Assembly (NCBI RefSeq): GCF_007748195.1
Contig: NZ_CP037920.1
Coordinates: 3,818,303 to 3,882,302 of the forward strand
Direction of reading: 5' to 3'
DNA: 64,000 bases
From: Gimesia aquarii
Lineage (GTDB): Bacteria > Planctomycetota > Planctomycetia > Planctomycetales > Planctomycetaceae
Below, piece by piece: positions 37,066 to 45,925 of this stretch (its first letter is position 1; each line of letters begins with the position of its first letter). The notes below the pieces were generated by a model. That model did no database searches. It worked only from the letters and a program-made list of their open reading frames with translations, and was not told the origin of the DNA. The position numbers and the translations under genes are program-made.

Positions 37066-37812
37066 TTATCGACCATCACGCAGACGGTCGCCCAAGAAGT
37101 TATCTAAATCAGGAATGTCGTAAATTTTTTCTGCGGTAGTATTGAAATCGTACTCGACTCGGCAGAAGGTCAATTTTTCATCATCAAGAATAATGTAGGA
37201 AGATCTGTTGTCAGTATCACGAGGTTGCCCAACAGAACCAACATTCACCAGAAATTTTTCTGATCCAAAGTCGTAAACGTAATCTACTTCGTCCGGTGCA
37301 AGAAAATTCATACTTTCTGTAAAAATTCCCGGAATGTGCGTGTGGCCTTGAAAACAATATTGATCTACCAGTCCAAAAATACGTTCCATTTTTCTCTGGT
37401 TGTAAATGTCTTCCGGAAAGACATATTCATTCAATGGATTTCGTGCTGATCCATGAACGAACAAGAGTTTTTCTTCGCGAATCATACGGGGAAGTTCGCC
37501 CAAAAAATCCCATCGATCCTGATTTTTTGATGCATCACCCGTTTCCAACATACGTCGCGTCCAGAAAATGGCACGCTCCGCACCAGCATTGAAACCTTCG
37601 GGATCAAATAGAGCAGCTTGATCATGATTTCCCAGGAGGGATTTCTGGCAGCGTTTACGAACCAGATCAATACACTCGCGCGGGTTGGGACCATATCCAA
37701 TGATGTCTCCCAGGCAATAAATCTCGCTGATTTCACGGCGGTCAATGTCAGCCAGAACCGCTTCCAACGCTTCAAGATTTCCGTGAATATCACTTATTAT
37801 TGCTCTTAACAA
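37066..37812 (-). CDS. Metallophosphoesterase (YfcE/MJ0936-like)
   Basis: A 248-residue calcineurin-like phosphoesterase. All family motifs are there: [36 protein letters not shown] and FQGHTHIPG, so both metal sites look intact. The frame runs up to a TTG at 37860, but a TTG at 37812 has GGGAG with a 7-base gap and begins right at the first strand, so I use it. Such proteins are phosphodiesterases on small nucleotides or protein phosphates. The stop lies two bases before the yidC start, making it the first gene of the phosphoesterase-yidC-mnmE operon. Confidence 0.88.
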   Translation of the reverse strand: MLRAIISDIHGNLEALEAVLADIDRREISEIYCLGDIIGYGPNPRECIDLVRKRCQKSLLGNHDQAALFDPEGFNAGAERAIFWTRRMLETGDASKNQDRWDFLGELPRMIREEKLLFVHGSARNPLNEYVFPEDIYNQRKMERIFGLVDQYCFQGHTHIPGIFTESMNFLAPDEVDYVYDFGSEKFLVNVGSVGQPRDTDNRSSYIILDDEKLTFCRVEYDFNTTAEKIYDIPDLDNFLGDRLRDGR

Positions 37813-38888
37813 CGGATAACTCCCACTATCTGTTACCGGAGCCTCATAACAAACAGGCAAATCTCCCGGTAATAATCATTGAAGACACCTCAATCTGAGA
37901 GGCGACCTTCGGTAAATAAAACACCCTGCATTCGAAAGGTAAATTGATACCGCGTACATAGAATCCTGTCTGTTCCTAACAGGATGTTTGAGAGTCGACT
38001 GCAAAGCCCTTTGAGCTACTTTGATACGATTATTTATGATCTCAGACTACTATACATTCGCAACCCAAGTCTGGAATATTTCAATTCAGCACCAATAGTA
38101 GCAGTACACGGGTACCATCTCAAGGCTCTGTTTGCAGTTGTCATTCGCTATTAAATGGTAATTCTTTCGTATTTCGTAATAAATTCCATTAGGAATTCGA
38201 TCTCAACTTATAAAACAATGACCCAAAAGGATCTAAATCACAGTAAAGTCATTAGCCACTTCAAATTTATCTGCTCGCAAGCTCCCTCAAGATTGAATTC
38301 TCTCTCTTATTTCTTGTCAATTCAGGTGATTTACCGTAGATCGAATCAAATGCACCTTCATTTCACATTATAGGAATTATACACATCTTAACAGAATAGG
38401 ATACTCCATTACGAAGGCATTAAAACTCGCACAATTGACACTATTGTTCTTCTAACAATGTTGTAGTGTTATGAATGTTGCTTTTTTGCAACGGCCACAC
38501 CTGGGATTTCAGATTCTGATTCCGTTCTGATTCCCAAAAACAACAGACGTCATAACAGCATGTTGCCAGTTTGAAACTTATGCCCTATGTTTTCAATATC
38601 CCTTCATTACTGTTTGCTCCCCAGCTTCACAGTTAGACAAAAAGTTCCTCCAATCAGGTAACTATGTGTCTGGTGTGAAATTTAACTCGATTTGCTCATT
38701 TGTTTCGAGGAAATCAAATTTCCAGCGAGCTCTGCTTTTGAAATCAATCATTGATTTTAAATCGAGCAATAAACAGATTTTCAATTTCAAATTTTGAATC
38801 CAAGTGAAACATCCTATGTACTTCACAATCAGATTCAGCTGTACGACGATTACAGCATAACTAGCACACTTTGGGTGAGACAAAATCA
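37813..38888. other. Long intergenic region
   Basis: More than 1 kb between divergent genes (phosphoesterase and the NtrC-type regulator). Short frames at 38155-38373 and 38662-39000 lack ribosome sites and recognisable motifs. An imperfect hairpin (ACACT-ATTGTT...AACAAT...AGTGT) spans 38439-38469, and TTGACA occurs at 38435. Otherwise I see no gene, RNA or repeat. Confidence 0.55.
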
Positions 38889-40283
38889 ATGAAGACAAAT
38901 TCTGGTTCATTACTGGTAGTTGACGACGATCAAAATATTCTGGAAGCGATGGCTGACTATTTAAGAAGTCTCGGCCATCGTACAGAAACATCATTAACAT
39001 GTCTGGATGCTATTGAGCGTCTGAAGGAATTCCCATTCCAAGTGGTCGTCTGCGATGTCAATTTACCAGACCAGGATGGCTTTCAATTGTTGGAATGGGT
39101 GAAAGAGAACTCTCCTGAAACTGCCGTAATTATGTTGACAGGATTCGGAACTATCGAAAGTGCCGTAGAGGCGATTCGGCTTGGTGCTTTCGAATATTTG
39201 ACCAAACCAGTCATTGATGAAGAACTAAGCCTGACCATTGAACGATGTTTGGAACAGAGGCAGGTTGTAGAGGAAAACAAGTCACTAAAAGCACAACTCG
39301 ATCAGCGTTTTGGTCTGGCAAATATCGTGGGTCAAGACTACAAAATGCAGAAGATGTTTGATTTGATCGAAAGTGTAGCAGATACTCGGACGACGGTCTT
39401 GATTCTGGGTGAAAATGGTACGGGAAAAACGATGACTGCACGTGCGATTCACCAGCTTAGCGATCGCTGCAGTAAACCATTTGTTGAAGTTGCCTGTGGC
39501 GCGCTTCCAGACACTTTACTCGAGAGTGAGCTATTCGGTCATAAAGCTGGCGCCTTTACGGGGGCAACTCATGACAAAATTGGCAAGTTTTTACAGGCGG
39601 ATGGTGGTACATTGTTCCTAGATGAAATTGCCACGTCTTCTCCCAGTCTGCAGGTAAAATTGTTGCGGGTTTTGCAGGATCGTGAATTCGAAGCAGTTGG
39701 TGATAATAAAACTCATTCTGTTGATATTCGTCTCATTCTGGCAACCAATCAAAATTTGGAAGAGATGGTAGCCAAAGGAGAATTCAGACAGGATTTATAT
39801 TATCGCATAAACGTAATTACATTGACTCAGCCTGCCCTTAGAGAACGCATCAGTGACATTCCGCTACTGATCGAACACTATCTCAAAATTTATAACGAAC
39901 AAGTTGGCAAATCCATCAAAGGTTTTGATGCTTCTGCAGTTCAAGCAATGTTAAAATATTCCTGGCCAGGTAATGTTCGAGAGCTCATTAATGTCATTGA
40001 GCGGTCGGTTGTGTTGACAAAAGGTGATTACATTCGAATTCATGATCTTCCCGAACAAATTCGTCAGGAACAATCATTTTTGGCGTCTTCTAGCAATCGA
40101 GTGGGGAATGCCTCATTGAAGAGTGCTTTAGCAAACCCTGAACGTCAAATCATTATCGAAGCCCTTGAGGCCAATGGATGGAATCGACAAAACACGGCCA
40201 AAGCCTTGGGAATCAATCGCACAACACTTTATAAGAAAATGAAGAAGTACGAAATCGATTTCGAAAAGCAACTAATGCACTAA
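38889..40283 (+). CDS. NtrC-family sigma54-dependent response regulator
   Basis: A 464-residue three-domain regulator. The receiver domain has the acidic pair DD (12-13), phospho-acceptor Asp56 in [12 protein letters not shown], Thr84 and Lys106. The AAA+ domain has Walker A GENGTGKT, the sigma54-contact loop GAFTGA (221-226) and Walker B TLFLDE. The C-terminal Fis-type helix-turn-helix is [20 protein letters not shown]. The frame opens at a TTG at 38871; the ATG at 38889 with GGGTGA nine bases upstream is preferred. It is not next to a histidine kinase, so its partner is elsewhere. It activates sigma54 promoters; its targets are unknown. A strong terminator follows. Confidence 0.95.
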   Translation: MKTNSGSLLVVDDDQNILEAMADYLRSLGHRTETSLTCLDAIERLKEFPFQVVVCDVNLPDQDGFQLLEWVKENSPETAVIMLTGFGTIESAVEAIRLGAFEYLTKPVIDEELSLTIERCLEQRQVVEENKSLKAQLDQRFGLANIVGQDYKMQKMFDLIESVADTRTTVLILGENGTGKTMTARAIHQLSDRCSKPFVEVACGALPDTLLESELFGHKAGAFTGATHDKIGKFLQADGGTLFLDEIATSSPSLQVKLLRVLQDREFEAVGDNKTHSVDIRLILATNQNLEEMVAKGEFRQDLYYRINVITLTQPALRERISDIPLLIEHYLKIYNEQVGKSIKGFDASAVQAMLKYSWPGNVRELINVIERSVVLTKGDYIRIHDLPEQIRQEQSFLASSSNRVGNASLKSALANPERQIIIEALEANGWNRQNTAKALGINRTTLYKKMKKYEIDFEKQLMH

Positions 40284-40320
40284 TGCACTAATCATTAACC
40301 TTGCTTTGCTCTACTTATCA

Positions 40321-40353
40321 AGGATGCACGTCGTTCAAACGTGCATCCTTTTT
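40321..40353 (+). terminator. Rho-independent terminator after the NtrC-type regulator
   Basis: An 11-base perfect stem (AGGATGCACGT / ACGTGCATCCT) with a 7-base loop, followed by a run of five T. It lies 38 bases after the regulator stop and isolates it from the next gene. Confidence 0.92.
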
Positions 40354-40530
40354 GCATTCTGAAACCTTTCATATGCAGTATTACCATTCATTTGAGTAAA
40401 ACAGATCAGGTTTGTTTTATCCCTTCATCTTACGAAATAAAATGACCGATACTTTTGAGAGAATAGAACAATCTACTTACGTATTTAGCGAACAAACGCT
40501 CCATCATCTCATTTCCAGGAGGGGGGAAAC

Positions 40531-41685
40531 ATGAGATTCTCGCTGATTATGATCGTCACGATTTCGTGTACTCTTACCAGTTCGGCAATTTATGCCGAAG
40601 AGGCGGTTCAACCACAAACCTTAGCAGATGTATTATCTCAAGGAGTCCTCGAACAAGATGCGGCACCAGCGCCCCCTGTCTTGGATGACGATGATGATTC
40701 TACTCTTCCGTCCGACTCAGAAACAAAACTGATTCATTCGCCAAGCAGTAAACCAGCACTGAGCCAACCCGCGCACGGGTACTGTTCTTCCTCTGTCTGC
40801 AACGATCAAACTTCTGTTTGTGACTGCCCAATATGCAATTGTAGCTCATGTTGTACAATATGTGATCGAATACCGTTATTGAATAAATTTCCCAGCGATC
40901 GCTGTTTTGATGACTTTATTATGCCGGTAAGTAACCCCGTTTGGGCGATTGATCCACGCTCGCTGACCTATGTACGCGGTGTTTTCATCAATCAAATGAT
41001 TGACGCTCAGACCCCCGTGCTTGGAGCAGGGGACTTGCAAGTCTACGCTCTCCAAATCGGAATTGCCTTGAACGAACGACTCTCCTTTCTGGCGATCAAA
41101 GATGGGTATAATACTTTACAAACACGTGGTGTGGGAAATAGAACAGGCTGGTCAGACCTTGGACTCGGTCTGAAGTATGTCTTAATCAGAGATGTAGAGA
41201 ACCAATTTTTACTCTCTGGTGGACTTATTTATGAAACGACTAATGGAAGTACACGCGTGTTTCAAGGAAATGGTGATGGAGTATGGACGCCATATGTTTC
41301 TCTCGGTAAGCAAATTGGCAGTGGTCATGTCATCGCCTCAGCAGGTTATCATATTCCTGGTGACACAGCAGAGGAGTCGCAATCGATTTATTACAGTGTG
41401 CATTATGACCACCCCATTACCAATAAACTCTCGGCGATCGCAGAATTGAATGGAATTGTTTATACCAAAAGTGGTCAGGCCCTGCCGCTAAGTATTGAAG
41501 GGGGAGACTGGATCAATCTTGGTTCTTCCAGCGTAGCAGGAAATAATGTTGTGACGACCGCTTTTGGAGCCAACTACCGCGTCAATCGCTGCTTGTCTCT
41601 TGCAGGCGTCTGGGAATTCCCGCTTTCTAATCGAAAAGATCTTCTTGACAGCCGTACGACGATTACTTTGACCCTGACTTTCTAA
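40531..41685 (+). CDS. Exported cysteine-rich protein with beta-rich C-terminal half
   Basis: A 384-residue exported protein that I do not recognise. The ATG follows a very strong AGGAGGGGGG site. A signal peptide ends near residue 22 (SAIYAEE). A linker with an acidic stretch (DDDDDSTL) leads to a short segment of about 30 residues (near 88-118) with nine cysteines in CxC, CC and CxxC arrangements. The rest (about 130-384) has alternating hydrophobic strands and aromatic-rich turns ending TITLTLTF, typical of an outer-membrane beta barrel. I infer an outer-membrane or surface protein. The cysteines could hold a metal or form disulfides. It is alone between a terminator and a convergent cmk. 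Confidence 0.75.
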   Translation: MRFSLIMIVTISCTLTSSAIYAEEAVQPQTLADVLSQGVLEQDAAPAPPVLDDDDDSTLPSDSETKLIHSPSSKPALSQPAHGYCSSSVCNDQTSVCDCPICNCSSCCTICDRIPLLNKFPSDRCFDDFIMPVSNPVWAIDPRSLTYVRGVFINQMIDAQTPVLGAGDLQVYALQIGIALNERLSFLAIKDGYNTLQTRGVGNRTGWSDLGLGLKYVLIRDVENQFLLSGGLIYETTNGSTRVFQGNGDGVWTPYVSLGKQIGSGHVIASAGYHIPGDTAEESQSIYYSVHYDHPITNKLSAIAELNGIVYTKSGQALPLSIEGGDWINLGSSSVAGNNVVTTAFGANYRVNRCLSLAGVWEFPLSNRKDLLDSRTTITLTLTF

Positions 41686-41706
41686 TCCAAAATCAATCGA
41701 TTCGGT

Positions 41707-42369
41707 TTAGTGAGGTTTGGAACTCATTCGTGATCTGACAATTTGTTCTAATTGATCCAAAACCTCTTCAATTGTCAAAGTGGAAGTATTGAATTCTATT
41801 GCATCGTCGGCCGGCACTAACGGGGCGACGGTGCGTTGTTCATCGCGTTGGTCGCGTTCATCAATTTGCTGTAAAATATCTGCAATAGGCATGCCTTTCC
41901 CTTGCGCCTGGAGTTCTTCGTGTCTACGACGCGCGCGTTCCTGCGGATCGGCAATCAGAAAAAACTTGCAGAATGCTTCAGGAAAAACCACAGTTCCCTG
42001 ATCACGACCTTCGCTGACGATATCAATGCCTTCTGCTGTTTGACGCTGTAAGCGCACCAGTTCTGTTCTTACTGCCGGGTATTGTGCAACGAGAGAAGCA
42101 ATCTCAGTCACTTCAGGGGTGCGGATTAATTGCGAAACATTCTGTCCATCAACCAGCACTTTCGCATCAGAGAACGAAATTTTAATTTGCTGACTGACTG
42201 CCCCCACTGCCTGCTCATCAGCGGGATTAACGTTTTGATCAAGTACACTCCAGGCAACACAACGATACATTGCCCCTGTATCAAGAAACTCAAAGCCTAA
42301 ACGCTGCGACAAACCTCGTGCCGCGGTACTTTTCCCAGATCCTGCCGGACCATCTATCGTCACGATCAT
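41707..42369 (-). CDS. cmk: Cytidylate kinase
   Basis: A 220-residue (d)CMP kinase. The P-loop is GPAGSGKSTAARGL, the NMP-binding segment has DTGAMYRCVAW, the arginine in SEGRDQGTVVFP matches the CMP-specific site, and the LID region is ERARRRHEEL. It phosphorylates CMP and dCMP in the cytoplasm, feeding CTP and dCTP. An in-frame TTG precedes the ATG at 42369, which I use. It is nine bases downstream of the GH38-like gene, so the two are transcribed together. Confidence 0.95.
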   Translation of the reverse strand: MIVTIDGPAGSGKSTAARGLSQRLGFEFLDTGAMYRCVAWSVLDQNVNPADEQAVGAVSQQIKISFSDAKVLVDGQNVSQLIRTPEVTEIASLVAQYPAVRTELVRLQRQTAEGIDIVSEGRDQGTVVFPEAFCKFFLIADPQERARRRHEELQAQGKGMPIADILQQIDERDQRDEQRTVAPLVPADDAIEFNTSTLTIEEVLDQLEQIVRSRMSSKPH

Positions 42370-42378
42370 CAACCAGGA

Positions 42379-45270
42379 TTACTCCTCAAACTGGATTTCA
42401 ATCTCAGCAATTTCATACTGAGACATTTCAATTAGAACAGCGTCTTCTTCTATCGGAAGTTCCACTATTGTTTTACCATGAAAATCACGTTGTCTGGCGC
42501 TGACGGGTGATTTCCAACATCGAAATTTGACAGAACGATGTATCCCTTCTGTCTCAATCAAGCGCACTGCAAAACCAGTCGATACACCAGACGTATGTCG
42601 TGAGGAACTTTCTTCAGGATGTGCCAGATCCAGAATTCGTGTCAGTTGTACATTGCTGGCTGAAACATGAAATAACCAACCATTGTCCCCCATACGAGGA
42701 GGTCCAACCGGACTTGAAAATTGACCTGGGGGCACCATTACATTCTTGGCTGTTTGCATAGGAAAACTCTGGTTGACAGCAATCGAGAATCTAAATTCGC
42801 GTTTGGTTTCTCCTTCAACAACCAACATACTATCCAGCATGCGAGGCCCTGTTTTACGATGAAACGGTAAACCATGATTGAGAATTGTTACCCGTTCTTC
42901 ACCTTCTGCAATCTCAAAATAATGAGGACTTTCAAACCGTTCTCCCTGAAATGCATGCGCACTCTCTAATAACGATCTTGTCAGAGAAGCCGTACTATCC
43001 CCCCATGCAAATCGAGCTGCAAAATAATTGTCCCAGGGATTTCCATCCGGCATTGTCTGTATATCAAGCTCAATCTTCACATCAAGAATAGGCCGCCCGC
43101 GCCAAAGCTGGAAAGTTTGTCGAAATGTTGCCAGCGTGCTCTCACTCACCTGATCAAATATTTCACCGGTTGTTACAATTTCTCCCATGCCTGGACCATC
43201 GCATGTCAGCTCTACTTTTACTTCTCGTATATCGGAATAAGGAGTTTTATTATCCCAACTCCCTAAGGGGCCTGTTGTAGAAATATTTCGCTGGTAGGGA
43301 AATCGAAATGCTAACTGCTGGCTTAAACGATTCGGCTTGCGACCATATTCTTTAATCTGAGCAATGCCACCAGTCTCTTCGTGTATATGAACTTCAAAAA
43401 ATTCATTTCTCAGCAAGAGTGGCTCCGCGATCGGTACATTCGCTTTGGAGCTTTCTGGTGGAGACTGAGCTGGCTGAAGCCAGACAAAACCCGCACCAGG
43501 GATCTCAACAACGGCTTTCTTTTGTCGATCATCAAATTGTGTTGCTTTGACTGAATCACTTAGCTCTGGTGCATTGGGAAAATCAGGTAAATCGACAACG
43601 GCACACCTGTTAAACGATAGGGAGTTCAACAATAAAACTCCATGCTGTTGTTGTTCCATGCCTTGAAGAATTACAGCAGCCAACTTTGCTACGCCCGCTT
43701 CACAAAAGCCTTGCAGCGACGTGACTGCGTTTTGAACATGTTCATCGCTCGCATCGGGATGTCCATGTTCGATATCTCGCTCTATTGTTAAAAGTGAGGC
43801 GTCTTGTATCGTTTGTCCATAGATGGCTTTGGAAATTGTGTGAAACCAGAGCCCGGAAGTAAACTCATCATACCTTTGGAAATGATCAATAAAGCGGCTA
43901 AGAGGGTTGGGCATTCGCATCGCCACAAGTTGACTCAGGAAAGGCGATAAGTATTCCCGGGCATCATATGAAGAGTGTCGTCCAGACGATTCCGTGTTTT
44001 GAAAGAAATCATTCAACAACACAAAGCTCCCCAACACGGGTGCATAATGATGGATGCGTTTAAAATCCTCAAAGAATGGCGATTTCACATCAGGCCAGTG
44101 GGCAAACATCAATGCCCCGACCTGATCTTCTTCCATCGACTCAGCCATCCGCTGTGGAAACCGAAGATAACTGGCGGCACCCTCAGCAGACATGGGAATT
44201 CTGGAAAAGGCATCCAATATCGTTCCATCTGATCCTTCCCAGTGAATTTTACTCTGCTCATAATCGGGATAAACGCCGTCATCCAATACGAGATGCAAGG
44301 CAGAATGGAATCCAAATCGATGAAGTAACATAGGCAGAAGAGAGGCCAGGCCAAAACGTCGTCTGGCCCACGTCGTAGGTGTTCGTCCTGTCCGTTCCCG
44401 AATATTGTTCGTACCCGACTTCAGCTGCCAGATGACAGACTCGACTGGTACAACCGGAATGGCAATCTGCTCCTGTTCTCCTCCAATAACCTCTGTTTCC
44501 TGACTCCCACAACTCCTTTTCAGGTGATCTATCAATTCAGGATCGTTTTCAGTGATCGTTTCAAGATCATCCGAGGTGATCAACAAATTTAAAGGCCGCT
44601 CATCAATAATGGACTGCTTCAGTGAATCGTCAACTGATTCTTGTGTTACCAGACACATGTCAAGCAAATAACAATCAATGGGGTAAAAACGTTCCCGATT
44701 TTCCAGTAGAACTTCAAAGCATCCCTTCAGGTGCGCGCGGGCTGCTTCTCTATCATTAGCTAACGCTGCATCGGCAGCGGCAATGGCCTCCCGCTGAATG
44801 GTTGCCTCATCTAAGCTACTAAAATGGTGCATACAGCGGGTTAATAATTCTAATTGAATATAACAGAGCCCCAATGCATAAAAATCAGCAACCAAATCAT
44901 CCGACAAGATCTCATGAGCCGAATCTTCCTGTTCAGAGTTGAGTGGCTGAAGAGCTGCTTCTGCCATTTCATCTCGCTCAATCTTGCCACTGACAACAGT
45001 AGCGCCATTCGACTCAGCCTCTTCAATCCAACCGTAAGGCAGCCAATCCTCAGAAGTCTTGGGAATGAGCAGCAAACGATCTGTCAAAAACTGCGGAGGT
45101 TCATCGGAACGATGCCAACTGGGAATGACTCGTGATGAGGCCAAAAGTTCAGGATGCCATGCCACCGCAAAGGCATTGAGCAGGCTCTCTGCGTCTTTTT
45201 CATCCAATTCCGTTGGAAAATCTTCAAGACTATGACAAGGGATCAATATCACAATATCATTGTATGTCAT
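42379..45270 (-). CDS. Glycosyl hydrolase family 38-like (alpha-mannosidase-like) protein
   Basis: A 963-residue soluble protein. The N-terminus ILIPCHSLEDFPTEL and the middle TIM-like region containing LVLDDGVYPDYEQS are GH38-N-like. The C-terminal half (about 560-960) has the super-sandwich pattern of GH38 enzymes (LLNSLSFNRCAVVDLPD, FEVHIHEETGGIAQI, WDNYFAARFAWGD). Catalytic residues cannot be confirmed by eye; the usual HxHxD motif of mannosidases is not obvious, so it may be a divergent or non-catalytic member. There is no signal peptide. It starts with ATG at 45270 and lies upstream of cmk in an operon. The substrate is unknown. Confidence 0.68.
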   Translation of the reverse strand: MTYNDIVILIPCHSLEDFPTELDEKDAESLLNAFAVAWHPELLASSRVIPSWHRSDEPPQFLTDRLLLIPKTSEDWLPYGWIEEAESNGATVVSGKIERDEMAEAALQPLNSEQEDSAHEILSDDLVADFYALGLCYIQLELLTRCMHHFSSLDEATIQREAIAAADAALANDREAARAHLKGCFEVLLENRERFYPIDCYLLDMCLVTQESVDDSLKQSIIDERPLNLLITSDDLETITENDPELIDHLKRSCGSQETEVIGGEQEQIAIPVVPVESVIWQLKSGTNNIRERTGRTPTTWARRRFGLASLLPMLLHRFGFHSALHLVLDDGVYPDYEQSKIHWEGSDGTILDAFSRIPMSAEGAASYLRFPQRMAESMEEDQVGALMFAHWPDVKSPFFEDFKRIHHYAPVLGSFVLLNDFFQNTESSGRHSSYDAREYLSPFLSQLVAMRMPNPLSRFIDHFQRYDEFTSGLWFHTISKAIYGQTIQDASLLTIERDIEHGHPDASDEHVQNAVTSLQGFCEAGVAKLAAVILQGMEQQQHGVLLLNSLSFNRCAVVDLPDFPNAPELSDSVKATQFDDRQKKAVVEIPGAGFVWLQPAQSPPESSKANVPIAEPLLLRNEFFEVHIHEETGGIAQIKEYGRKPNRLSQQLAFRFPYQRNISTTGPLGSWDNKTPYSDIREVKVELTCDGPGMGEIVTTGEIFDQVSESTLATFRQTFQLWRGRPILDVKIELDIQTMPDGNPWDNYFAARFAWGDSTASLTRSLLESAHAFQGERFESPHYFEIAEGEERVTILNHGLPFHRKTGPRMLDSMLVVEGETKREFRFSIAVNQSFPMQTAKNVMVPPGQFSSPVGPPRMGDNGWLFHVSASNVQLTRILDLAHPEESSSRHTSGVSTGFAVRLIETEGIHRSVKFRCWKSPVSARQRDFHGKTIVELPIEEDAVLIEMSQYEIAEIEIQFEE

Positions 45271-45925
45271 TATATTGCAATGCTTTACAAACTTTGTGTC
45301 ATTCTATAATTTTGCCGGGAAAGCCCTGTTTTCGACGCTGACAAAGATTAGCATAAGCAAACCGCCACTGAGGATCTATAGAACCATCTCCAACAGCATT
45401 GATAAATCACAAATGCAAGATGAACTTATACTTAAATAAGCCCTATTTTGAACCCAAACCGATCAGCAACAGGATAAAATTGGTCAAAATCTTTTTTGAG
45501 AATCCATCAAAAAAACGACAAAATCGTATTAAATAACAGGATTTGCGGGAACTATACTCAATTAGCTCTCATCCTAAAAAATGAAAGCGTCATTACTAAA
45601 AGATTTCTGCCTTAAGTTTCTTACTACATTTTAGTTTCATTTAAAGGTAGTAAAATACTCAGAGTATTTATATTAATTTTCGTGAAGTCGTTTTCAAACG
45701 TCCTTTATTTCATTGACTTTAGACGAAATCCTGTGATAGCCTTATGTTAGGGAATTATTTGCTCTCAAAAGTGATTCTCTAACCTTTCTTAATACTAAAC
45801 TAATTTAGAATGATTCTCATTTCGCTCGTCTGAATAATTTTCTTCAGCAAGTGGAAATTCACTTCGTTATTGATTCTGGCAACCACTGACACAGGTCGAA
45901 CCAGAAAGTAGGAGTAACCGGACAC
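45271..45925. other. Intergenic region between divergent GH38-like and PilM-like genes
   Basis: 655 AT-rich bases holding the promoters of both directions. I see no RNA gene, long hairpin or operator-like palindrome. No frame in it has both a ribosome site and a recognisable sequence. Confidence 0.5.

Noticed and set aside
38155-38373. 72-codon plus-strand ORF in the long intergenic gap
   Set aside because: Weak start, biased composition, no ribosome site.
38662-39000. 112-codon minus-strand ORF overlapping the regulator start
   Set aside because: It overlaps the NtrC-type gene on the other strand and has no motif or ribosome site.
40270-40296. 8-base tandem repeat CTAATGCA at the regulator stop codon
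   Set aside because: Only about 2.6 copies; it includes the stop codon and looks like chance slippage.
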